A program made the position numbers and the translations under genes. Shown in pieces: positions 35,189 through 40,398 of a stretch of 40,840 nucleotides of DNA. Origin of the DNA: a virus; IMG/VR virus record IMGVR_UViG_3300043446_003385, positions 1 to 40,840 of that record, one strand, 5' to 3'. Numbering within the stretch: the first letter of the stretch is position 1; each line of letters begins with the position of its first letter. The notes beneath the pieces are model-generated. The model was not told the DNA's origin. It ran no database searches and saw only the letters and a program-made list of their open reading frames with translations.

Positions 35189-35876
35189 AAAAAATGTCGC
35201 TGTTTTTTATAATTTGAACGGCTTTTTCCTTGAATAGCTTTTTTAAATTTTTTATTTGCTTATAACCAATCATTCTATTTTTTTCATTCGTTTTATAACC
35301 CATAAATTTGGCAACTTCTTCTTCTGTTTTCTCCTCGAAGAATAACATTATATAAGCATTATATTGTTTAATGGTTAAAACCTTTTTCATCTCTCCATTT
35401 AATTGATCTACGCGATCAAATGAAAAAAAAGTGCTGTCTATTGTTTCCTCTACTTCTTGTTTATGATTTTCTAAAGTTAGCGGCATCTTTAAATCATAAC
35501 CACTCTTTTTTTGCTTCTCCCATTTAGCAAATAAATTACAAAAACTACCTTGAGTTCCACTTGGCGAAATTATACATTGATCTTCGCCTCCATTATGTGG
35601 ACAACTTAAACAAGGTCTTATATAATTTGTATAATTATTGCGAATTATATTTTTAATCTGATTGGAAATGATTCTTCCAATCCAAGGTTCAAGTGGTTTT
35701 GACTGATCCCACATGTTCCATTTTTTATAAATATGTAATTTAATTATTTGCGATACGTCATCAAAATCCATCCAAGTTATTGCGGTCAATTGCCATTTAT
35801 TTCTTTTTTTATTAATGGCTTTTGAAATTATTTCAGCTTTTTCGTCAAATGTAATTTTTTTTGGATTTTGAGTCAT
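35175..35876 (-). CDS. Phage sigma factor with Cys-rich insert, 233 aa
   Basis: Region 2 is clear at about 28-80: WMDFDDVSQIIKLHIYKKW, then EPWIGRIISNQIKNIIRN, the pattern of core-binding and -10 recognition helices in sigma70-family proteins. Region 4 is at about 165-215: LTIKQYNAYIMLFFEEKTEE, EVAKFMGYK, with a helix-turn-helix. The linker carries C89-X2-C92-X8-C101-X11-C113, a possible zinc site not usual in ECF sigmas. It ends KNSDIFYGDN. It probably directs host RNA polymerase to phage late promoters. It lies between an acidic zinc-ribbon gene (4-bp gap) and the helix-turn-helix gene (overlap). Confidence 0.82.
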   Translation of the reverse strand: MTQNPKKITFDEKAEIISKAINKKRNKWQLTAITWMDFDDVSQIIKLHIYKKWNMWDQSKPLEPWIGRIISNQIKNIIRNNYTNYIRPCLSCPHNGGEDQCIISPSGTQGSFCNLFAKWEKQKKSGYDLKMPLTLENHKQEVEETIDSTFFSFDRVDQLNGEMKKVLTIKQYNAYIMLFFEEKTEEEVAKFMGYKTNEKNRMIGYKQIKNLKKLFKEKAVQIIKNSDIFYGDN

Positions 35877-35880
35877 TAGC

Positions 35881-36252
35881 TTATTCTAAATTTTGCCTTT
35901 TTCCAAATGGGAAATTTTGGGATGGTTGTTGTGATTCAAATAATTCTCCCAATTTAAAAGATCTTACATTTGATGAAGAATCTATTTCTACACTTATGTT
36001 TTTTATTCGAGGTACTATCCTAGAATCTGAAAAATCTGATTCGCCACTATCATCATAATCATCATAATCTTCGTCATCTGAATCATCAGTCTCAATTCTT
36101 GAGACTTGCTTCGCAAATTTAGATTTTGATAGTAATTGTTTCGATTGATTTGTATTTGTGTGATATCTCTGACCACATTTAGCGCAAAAATTAGGGGGCG
36201 CAAAATTATATTCAGCCTTAGATCCACATGATTGACAGAAAATATATCCCAT
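35881..36252 (-). CDS. Acidic zinc-ribbon protein, 123 aa
   Basis: The N-terminal zinc ribbon has C6-X2-C9 and C23-X2-C26. An extremely acidic low-complexity stretch covers about 55-75 (DDSDDEDYDDYDDSG). The C-terminal SFKLGELFES followed by a polar tail could be a short peptide ligand. The gene is directly upstream of the sigma factor with a 4-bp gap, so a transcription accessory role is plausible, analogous in idea only to the T4 late co-activator. ATG 36252 is preceded by the AT box and no Shine-Dalgarno. Confidence 0.7.
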   Translation of the reverse strand: MGYIFCQSCGSKAEYNFAPPNFCAKCGQRYHTNTNQSKQLLSKSKFAKQVSRIETDDSDDEDYDDYDDSGESDFSDSRIVPRIKNISVEIDSSSNVRSFKLGELFESQQPSQNFPFGKRQNLE

Positions 36253-36254
36253 AT

Positions 36255-36265
36255 TATATAATAAA
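36255..36265 (-). promoter_or_regulatory. TTTATTATATA box before zinc-ribbon gene
   Basis: TTTATTATATA on the minus strand ends 2 nt before ATG 36252. If it acts as a -10-type element, transcription would begin at or near the ATG. Exact copies lie at 25822-25832 and 38900-38910. Confidence 0.4.
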
Positions 36266-36269
36266 TAAT

Positions 36270-37007
36270 TTATTGACCTTTTTCTTTATCCTGTTGAAGT
36301 TGTTGTAATTTTATTACGATAAATTTAAGAATTCCACTTCTATAGATGTCATTATTATCAAATTCATAACAAAAAATACCATTTTCTTTTGATATTTCAT
36401 CATTAAACAAATTAAACATCTGTCTAAAACCACTAGACTTAATATCTGATTGCATAAAATCCCCGCAAACAAACATTTTACTATTTTCACCAATACGAGT
36501 AATCAAAGTAACCAATTCTTTATAAGAAAAGTTCTGCGCTTCATCTGCTACAATTAATTTATCTGCCCAACTCGCGCCACGAAGATAGTTTATTGGTTTT
36601 GCTGATAGTAATTCACTCTTCTTTAGCCAAACTGCATCTGCCTCTTGAACCATTTCGTCAATTTTTTCCCAAAGTGGCGTAACGAATGGCTCGAACTTAT
36701 GGTCAGCTTCACCTGGAAGACTGCCTAGACCTTTTTCCGCACTTTCAGCAATACTTCTTACGTAAATTATTTCCTTGCTATTTAATTCTTTAGCTAATAA
36801 ATTAATTGCAGCATAAACAGACATATAAGTCTTACTTGTTCCTGCTGGACCTGCTAAAAAAATAATTTTTGCTTTATCAGATAGTGCTAATTCTAAAAAT
36901 GTTTTTTGTTTTTCTGAAAATTTAAATGGGCGCTGTTTGAAATTAATCTTTTCAGATAGTTTGGGTGTAATTATTTCTTTTGTCGCTGAATTTGTTTTCT
37001 TTGCCAC
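36270..37007 (-). CDS. phoH: PhoH-like ATPase, 245 aa
   Basis: A P-loop ATPase of the PhoH family, common in phages and of unclear function, possibly RNA-related. Walker A is AGPAGTSKT (52-60), Walker B is LIVADEAQN (151-159), and MFVCGDFMQSD corresponds to the sensor region, all in family order. The N-terminal 30 residues are a basic tail, and the length is typical. It is 17 bp upstream of the zinc-ribbon gene and 15 bp downstream of the tail-tube paralogue, so all are probably one transcript. The leader has TTTATTATTG before the ATG. Confidence 0.92.
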   Translation of the reverse strand: MAKKTNSATKEIITPKLSEKINFKQRPFKFSEKQKTFLELALSDKAKIIFLAGPAGTSKTYMSVYAAINLLAKELNSKEIIYVRSIAESAEKGLGSLPGEADHKFEPFVTPLWEKIDEMVQEADAVWLKKSELLSAKPINYLRGASWADKLIVADEAQNFSYKELVTLITRIGENSKMFVCGDFMQSDIKSSGFRQMFNLFNDEISKENGIFCYEFDNNDIYRSGILKFIVIKLQQLQQDKEKGQ

Positions 37008-37022
37008 ATCAATAATAAATTA

Positions 37023-37919
37023 TTAAAGTATTATTTCTTTAATAACTACTTTTCCATTTAATGTAGAGTTTTGTGATATTGATAATTGTTGAGCAGTTAT
37101 TTTTGCATCTACAGTATTTATTGTATAAACAGAATTAGATGAAATACTTGATCCTAATTTACTTAATGGCGAAAAATATAATGACATATTTCCAGCGCTA
37201 CTACCAGTAATATCAATTACGCTTCCAATATTTTCTCCTTGTATATTTATAGTTCTTTCTACAGTATTTAATACAACGCCATCTGGAATTTTACTTCCAA
37301 TTGGATAAATTGGCGTTCTATTGCAATCTACTTGCACTTCAATTGAAGTTTTTGTTTGCGGGGTGCTGTTGGAAGTTGTTGTCATTAATGTAGTTAATCC
37401 ATGCAATGCTTCGTAATTTGGTTTTGAAGTATCTTTGGAAATTGGTTGTGAAATTACTTGCGATGATAAAGTTTTTCCAATTATTTCTTGTATATCATAA
37501 GAAATAAAATTTGCTTGTATGCTTACTGGTTGATATGGATTAATTTTTATTGAATAATTTTGTAAATAAGATCTTCTTAAATTAAAATTTGATAAAGAAA
37601 TTGTATGACCCAAAGCAAAATCGCCAGTTAAATTAAAAAACGCTAATTGATTTGTTTTTTGTATATTTAAAATAGAATTTGTTTCCGTAGATTCTATCAT
37701 TGGAAAGAAAGTTAATGTAAATTTACCCTCCAAAGGACCACTTGCAGGCATTTCAGCTTTTTTAGTTCCCAAATATCTTGTTATAGCTAAATTCGTATCT
37801 AAATTTAAACTAGCTTCAGTAGCTGCAAACATAAATGATGCATTACTTTTAACTGGATCTATATTTTCTTGAGTGAAATTAGCAAAAACTGGTAAATCTG
37901 AATATTTTAAAAATGCCAT
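37023..37919 (-). CDS. Tail-tube-fold paralogue, 298 aa
   Basis: It shares NYSIKINPYQPVSIQANFIS with the partial gene at the left edge. It also shares a second-half block (NRTPIYPIGSKIPDG) with the major tail tube protein (SRTPIERLGSRF). The composition is beta-type. It begins MAFLKYSDLPVFANFTQENI. A ribosome binding site AAGGA precedes the ATG. It stands far from the tail cluster, first in the PhoH-sigma-terminase operon, which is odd for a tail gene. A minor tube, initiator or tail-tip subunit is possible. Confidence 0.6.
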   Translation of the reverse strand: MAFLKYSDLPVFANFTQENIDPVKSNASFMFAATEASLNLDTNLAITRYLGTKKAEMPASGPLEGKFTLTFFPMIESTETNSILNIQKTNQLAFFNLTGDFALGHTISLSNFNLRRSYLQNYSIKINPYQPVSIQANFISYDIQEIIGKTLSSQVISQPISKDTSKPNYEALHGLTTLMTTTSNSTPQTKTSIEVQVDCNRTPIYPIGSKIPDGVVLNTVERTINIQGENIGSVIDITGSSAGNMSLYFSPLSKLGSSISSNSVYTINTVDAKITAQQLSISQNSTLNGKVVIKEIIL

Positions 37920-37940
37920 TGACTTATTCCTTTGTTTAAT

Positions 37941-37946
37941 TTACAC
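37941..37946 (-). promoter_or_regulatory. GTGTAA box in divergent promoter region
   Basis: GTGTAA on the minus strand is preceded by TATTTATTA and lies 21 nt before ATG 37919. The opposite gene starts at 37955, so the 35-bp gap must serve both directions. Confidence 0.4.
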
Positions 37947-37954
37947 TAATAAAT

Positions 37955-38446
37955 ATGAGTAAGAGTATTGAGCGAAAAATAAATAAATGCATAGACATTG
38001 CCAAATGCATTAAAGCAGATAAAGAAACTGGTCGCTCGTTTCACTGCACATTTGTTTACGAAAAGAGCAAGTTACTATGCATTGGCTATAATAATTATAA
38101 TAAATTACATCGCCGCACTAGATTTGGCATTTATTTGGGATATAAAGATAACCCCGAAAAATATATTGCCTCAATGCATTCTGAAATAGATGCATTAATA
38201 AGACTTGGATACTCAGATTGCTCGAAATTAACTTTTATTAATGTTAGAATTGATAATAACAATCAAGTAAATTTAGCCAAACCTTGTAAAAATTGCTTTA
38301 AAATCTTAAAGACGCATCGCTTTAAAAAAATATATTATACTATTGACGAAATAACTTATGGTACTATTTTTTCCAGTTCTTCTAGTTGCTGCAGTTCCTC
38401 TAAAGAACATGTAGATAAGAAAATTGGCATATTATCGGAAATATAA
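37955..38446 (+). CDS. Zn-dependent deaminase (CMP/dCMP deaminase-like), 163 aa
   Basis: The zinc-deaminase signature is present: H75-S-E77 (IASMHSEIDAL) and P110-C111-X2-C114 (KPCKNCFKIL), spaced normally for the family, followed by KKIYYTIDE. Such enzymes convert cytosine to uracil in nucleotides or nucleic acids. A dCMP-type role in phage nucleotide supply is most likely, but the substrate cannot be read from sequence. Basic N-terminus. The last ~30 codons (Ser/Cys-rich) lie opposite the coding end of the convergent gene. It diverges from the tail-tube paralogue. ATG 37955 has no Shine-Dalgarno. Confidence 0.75.
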   Translation: MSKSIERKINKCIDIAKCIKADKETGRSFHCTFVYEKSKLLCIGYNNYNKLHRRTRFGIYLGYKDNPEKYIASMHSEIDALIRLGYSDCSKLTFINVRIDNNNQVNLAKPCKNCFKILKTHRFKKIYYTIDEITYGTIFSSSSSCCSSSKEHVDKKIGILSEI

Positions 38447-38895
38447 GCTCCCAATATATTATACTCAAAATATTCCCACGCTTCTTCTTCGGTCATTCCA
38501 TCTTTTTTCATCTTTTCGAGCATTTTGTTTTTGTCGTATATTAATCTATCTTGTAAACCAAAAGATTGCCCAACTCCAACAAAACAATCGTCGAAGCCAT
38601 CTGCTTTTAAGTAATTAATTTCGCTGTCATTTAATTCGTAGTCTAGAATTTTGACATATTCTGAATGAAACAAATAATTATACTTGCCAGTATCAACATG
38701 TTCGTGGCAATGGGAATTTTCTTTTGTTTCAAAAAAATAGATTTTGCCCAAACCATCTTTAAATGATTTTAATTGATTTTGCAAAGGAATTATGAAGTGT
38801 TTATGGCCTACTTCGTCTTTTTTTTCATTTGTGTATGGGTAATGTTCGATTAGTTCTTGTGTATTTTTAAAGATTTTAATTTCTCCGATTTGCAT
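38356..38895 (-). CDS. Conserved phage protein of unknown function, 179 aa
   Basis: Function unknown. The C-terminal part DRLIYDKNKMLEKMKKDGMT, EEEAWEYFEYNILGAYISDN, MPIF is a pattern I recall from many small phage proteins. The N-terminal two thirds have EVGHKHFIIPLQNQL and NSHCHEHV, His/Cys clusters that might bind metal. Its 3' end overlaps the deaminase gene tail-to-tail by 91 bp. The start is preceded by TTTATTATATA. Confidence 0.75.
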   Translation of the reverse strand: MQIGEIKIFKNTQELIEHYPYTNEKKDEVGHKHFIIPLQNQLKSFKDGLGKIYFFETKENSHCHEHVDTGKYNYLFHSEYVKILDYELNDSEINYLKADGFDDCFVGVGQSFGLQDRLIYDKNKMLEKMKKDGMTEEEAWEYFEYNILGAYISDNMPIFLSTCSLEELQQLEELEKIVP

Positions 38896-38899
38896 TTGA

Positions 38900-38910
38900 T
38901 ATATAATAAA
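38900..38910 (-). promoter_or_regulatory. TTTATTATATA box before the 179-aa gene
   Basis: An exact copy of the 11-mer on the minus strand, ending 4 nt before ATG 38895. This suggests the gene belongs to the same expression class as the structural genes. Confidence 0.4.
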
Positions 38911-39045
38911 TTGGGTTGGTATTTTTTTGGACTTGAGTTGGGTTTTTTTGAGATTTCAAGCGGCTAAATTTAGGAAATGGGGTGGGGGTGTTGTTTAAAA
39001 TGGTGTGGGGATGAGGGTGGACTGAAAAAAAGTACCCCCCCCAAG

Positions 39046-39066
39046 GCCTGGCGTACGTACACTATG
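39046..39066. repeat. Left arm of inverted repeat around small-gene cassette
   Basis: GTACGTACACTATG (39053-39066) is the exact reverse complement of CATAGTGTACGTAC at 40279-40292. The outer flank CCTGGC (39047-39052) also matches the outer GCCAGG of the right arm with a one-base indel. The arms enclose about 1.2 kb with five small genes. Confidence 0.85.
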
Positions 39067-39207
39067 TTGTTTTCCGAAAATGGGGGTGGGTGCTTTCAGA
39101 TTCCATGCCAAGGGGGGAGGTAGCATGACTTTTTTTGTTCTTTTTTTGCTTGCAATAAATGGGGGAGGGAGAATGCGTTTTTTTTTTCACTAATTGCATC
39201 TTTTTTC

Positions 39208-39236
39208 TTGTTTGTTTCGATCGGTTGCTCTATTGT
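39208..39236 (+). promoter_or_regulatory. Promoter of the 57-aa gene, predicted leaderless
   Basis: TTGTTT (39208-39213), 17-bp spacer, TATTGT (39231-39236), then 6 nt to ATG 39243. Transcription would be expected to start at or beside the ATG. No Shine-Dalgarno is present. Confidence 0.55.
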
Positions 39237-39242
39237 TCTTTC

Positions 39243-39416
39243 ATGGAAAACGAAGTTGTCTTAATCATCCGCCGCAAGAACTCCTGTGAAGCACAGGAAG
39301 AAAGAATTGTTTGCGCTTCTAAGGAAGAAGCGAAAAGCGTTCGCGCTGAGACGTTTGCAACACGTAACGACGTGTTGTTCGCATACATCGAAGAAAAGCA
39401 AGTCGTTAATGCCTAA
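39243..39416 (+). CDS. Small unknown protein, 57 aa
   Basis: Not recognised. The start at 39243 is chosen because a promoter ends 6 nt before it; an in-frame ATG at 39159 would add 28 odd, Phe/Cys-rich residues from promoter DNA. The protein starts MENEVVLIIRRKNS, has two Cys (14 and 24), and then a helix EEAKSVRAETFATR followed by NDVLFAYIEEKQVV: a beta-alpha-beta-like outline. GC content and codon use differ sharply from the structural genes. A strong terminator follows within 10 bp, making it a single-gene unit. Small early phage proteins that bind a host factor look like this, but no specific role can be given. Confidence 0.7.
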   Translation: MENEVVLIIRRKNSCEAQEERIVCASKEEAKSVRAETFATRNDVLFAYIEEKQVVNA

Positions 39417-39423
39417 GCACTTA

Positions 39424-39450
39424 GGGGGTGCGAAAGCACCCCCACTTTTT
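39424..39450 (+). terminator. Terminator of the 57-aa gene
   Basis: A perfect 8-bp stem GGGGGTGC/GCACCCCC (39424-39431, 39436-39443) with a GAAA tetraloop is followed by ACTTTTT. The next promoter's -35 starts 2 nt later. Confidence 0.92.
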
Positions 39451-39452
39451 CC

Positions 39453-39480
39453 TTGCCAATCGCACGAAAAACACTATTCT
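39453..39480 (+). promoter_or_regulatory. Promoter of the 44-aa membrane protein gene
   Basis: TTGCCA (39453-39458), 16-bp spacer, TATTCT (39475-39480), then CTCTCTCAT and ATG 39490. Spacing and the CTCTCTCTCATATG leader are identical to the promoter at 39628-39655. Confidence 0.55.
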
Positions 39481-39489
39481 CTCTCTCAT

Positions 39490-39624
39490 ATGGAACACAC
39501 CCTTTTTGCTCTTACCTTAACCGCTCAAGTTCTCACTAAAGTCTTCTTAACCTTCGCCCCCTTCCTTGTCCTTGGTTTTGTGGGTATGGCACTAGCAGAA
39601 AAGATTGATAATCTCAGAAAATAG
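39490..39624 (+). CDS. Small single-span membrane protein, 44 aa
   Basis: MEHTLFALTLTAQVLTKVFL begins a hydrophobic segment (about residues 4-37, including LTFAPFLVLGFVGMALA) followed by a short charged tail EKIDNLRK. This predicts one membrane span with a cytoplasmic basic end. No signal cleavage site is obvious. The start is fixed by the CTCTCTCTCAT leader shared with the next gene. Possible roles such as an inner membrane effector, superinfection exclusion or a holin-like protein are guesses. Confidence 0.65.
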   Translation: MEHTLFALTLTAQVLTKVFLTFAPFLVLGFVGMALAEKIDNLRK

Positions 39625-39627
39625 TTC

Positions 39628-39655
39628 TTGCTTTTAACTGTTAACCTTCTAGACT
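39628..39655 (+). promoter_or_regulatory. Promoter of the 82-aa gene
   Basis: TTGCTT (39628-39633), 16-bp spacer, TAGACT (39650-39655), then CTCTCTCAT and ATG 39665. The -35 begins 3 nt after the preceding stop. Confidence 0.5.
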
Positions 39656-39664
39656 CTCTCTCAT

Positions 39665-39913
39665 ATGAAAAACGCATTGCAAATCGGTTCCTTCGTCAAG
39701 GTTGTCTATCATGCTTCCTCCAACGATCGGGTGAATGACAATGGCCAATTCAAATCCCTTGAAGGGACGTTGGCGGAAGCCAAGCCTTGCGCTGCTGGCA
39801 CTCAATACATCCTCAACACTGCGAAGGGCATCCGCTCTTTCACTACCGCCGCAAAGATTCGCTCCCTTACAGTGAACGGGGAGCAAGTGGTGAGTGAATA
39901 CGCCTTAGCATAA
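39665..39913 (+). CDS. Small SH3-like beta protein, 82 aa
   Basis: Unknown function. The sequence reads as alternating strands: GSFVKVVYHASSND, GQFKSLEGTLAEAKPC, TQYILNTAKGIRSFT, AAKIRSLTVNGEQVV. The GxxVKVxY opening is typical of small SH3/KOW-like barrels. One Cys. Its GC content is the highest of the small genes. It has its own promoter and terminator, so it is a separate unit. Phage early proteins of this size often bind host RNA polymerase or nucleic acid; this is only a possibility here. Confidence 0.7.
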   Translation: MKNALQIGSFVKVVYHASSNDRVNDNGQFKSLEGTLAEAKPCAAGTQYILNTAKGIRSFTTAAKIRSLTVNGEQVVSEYALA

Positions 39914-39921
39914 GCCATGCC

Positions 39922-39947
39922 AAGGGGGGCGCGAAAGCGCCCCCCTT
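39922..39947 (+). terminator. Terminator-like hairpin after the 82-aa gene
   Basis: A perfect 11-bp stem (AAGGGGGGCGC, 39922-39932; GCGCCCCCCTT, 39937-39947) with a GAAA tetraloop. It is followed by TATCCTCCC, not a pure T run, so termination may be partial. The preceding CCATGCCAAGGGGGG also occurs at 39103-39117. Confidence 0.8.
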
Positions 39948-39960
39948 ATCCTCCCTTCTT

Positions 39961-40014
39961 ATGTCTATTCTCACCGTCTTCCTTATCTGCTTTGCTGCTA
40001 TAGCTAACCGATAA
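39961..40014 (+). CDS. Possible 17-aa hydrophobic peptide
   Basis: ATG 39961 to TAA gives MSILTVFLICFAAIANR, a hydrophobic stretch with a basic end. It is preceded by a pyrimidine leader (TATCCTCCCTTCTT) like those of neighbouring genes and ends 3 bp before the next gene, so it could be a leader or membrane peptide. Such a short frame can arise by chance. Confidence 0.35.
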   Translation: MSILTVFLICFAAIANR

Positions 40015-40017
40015 TTT

Positions 40018-40239
40018 ATGTTCAATAATCCTCCTCAATACAAACGCTTACTAAGGCAAAAATGCCTTACGTTTAAGTATAACAAACAAAAGATAATTAT
40101 CGCTTACTATCCAAGCCAATTCACTAATAACATAGAAAAGATAGTAGGCTATCTTGACGAAGTAAAAGACGAGATAATAAATATCAATAATCAATACATA
40201 AATTATAATAACATTATAGGCATAAGCGACTTGTTATAA
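40018..40239 (+). CDS. Small AT-rich unknown protein, 73 aa
   Basis: MFNNPPQYKRLLRQKCLTFK opens a basic, Asn/Ile/Tyr-rich protein with IIIAYYPSQFTNN and VGYLDEVKDEIININNQY. It is not recognised. Its AT content resembles the structural region, unlike the GC-rich genes around it, so the module is mosaic. It lacks a Shine-Dalgarno and starts 3 bp after the 17-aa frame, suggesting coupling. The two GTGTACGTAC sites and a hairpin follow it. Confidence 0.65.
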   Translation: MFNNPPQYKRLLRQKCLTFKYNKQKIIIAYYPSQFTNNIEKIVGYLDEVKDEIININNQYINYNNIIGISDLL

Positions 40240-40252
40240 GCGTGGACGTAGA

Positions 40253-40292
40253 GTGTACGTACAAACTCTTGGGGAGCGCATAGTGTACGTAC
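40253..40292 (+). promoter_or_regulatory. Pair of GTGTACGTAC sites 30 bp apart
   Basis: GTGTACGTAC at 40253-40262 and 40283-40292, each with the 10-bp palindrome TGTACGTACA. The 30-bp spacing, close to three helical turns, suits two bound dimers on one face of DNA. The second copy is also the right arm of the inverted repeat. Confidence 0.55.
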
Positions 40293-40299
40293 AGCCAGG
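40279..40299. repeat. Right arm of inverted repeat around small-gene cassette
   Basis: CATAGTGTACGTAC (40279-40292) plus AGCCAGG. It pairs with the arm at 39046-39066. It runs straight into the hairpin at 40293-40312. Confidence 0.85.
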
Positions 40300-40312
40300 G
40301 GCACCCCTGGCT
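40293..40312 (+). terminator. Hairpin, terminator-like without T run
   Basis: AGCCAGGGG and CCCCTGGCT form a perfect 9-bp inverted repeat around CA. The following CCGCTGTCAAGTACTATT has no T run. The region 40295-40330 matches 40693-40728 at 29 of 36 positions with the hairpin arms conserved, so this is a repeated element that may regulate rather than terminate. Confidence 0.55.
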
Positions 40313-40364
40313 CCGCTGTCAAGTACTATTACGTCTATTACGAAAAATCTTTGAAAACTTTCCC

Positions 40365-40392
40365 TTGTGCGGTTCTATAAAAGTGCTATTGT
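40365..40392 (+). promoter_or_regulatory. Promoter of the 87-aa gene, predicted leaderless
   Basis: TTGTGC (40365-40370), 16-bp spacer, TATTGT (40387-40392), 6 nt, ATG 40399. The -10 and its distance to ATG equal those of the 57-aa gene. An alternative promoter uses TTGAAA (40351) and TATAAA (40376) with a long 19-bp spacer. Confidence 0.5.
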
Positions 40393-40398
40393 TTCCCT

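Larger units (their letters stand above)
38896..39242 (+). other. Non-coding divergent gap with G tracts and repeats
   Basis: No convincing gene is seen. The left end holds the AT box for the minus-strand gene. The centre has several G tracts on the plus strand (38979-38988, 39007-39019, 39081-39090, 39112-39120), runs of T, the left inverted-repeat arm (39046-39066), and one copy of CCATGCCAAGGGGGG (39103-39117). The right end holds the promoter for the first small gene. The mix of strand asymmetry and repeats suits an origin or a module boundary, but nothing proves it. Confidence 0.5.

Noticed and set aside
393-38895. Stop-codon reassignment, as in some large AT-rich phages
   Set aside because: TAA, TAG (34130-34132) and TGA (33229-33231) all end genes at sensible overlaps, so the standard code fits.
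38979-39019. Canonical G-quadruplex
   Set aside because: The G tracts are real but one loop is about 18 nt, outside the usual range; only a loose structure is possible.
39159-39242. Upstream ATG extending the 57-aa gene to 85 aa
   Set aside because: The added Phe/Cys-rich residues are translated promoter DNA, and a well-spaced promoter ends 6 nt before the inner ATG.
39286-39489. Longer frame running into the 44-aa membrane protein
   Set aside because: It overlaps the 57-aa gene and its terminator; the conserved CTCTCTCTCATATG leader fixes the start at 39490.
39641-39886. Minus-strand frame opposite the 82-aa gene
   Set aside because: No promoter or leader on that strand, whereas the plus-strand gene has a promoter, terminator and conserved leader.
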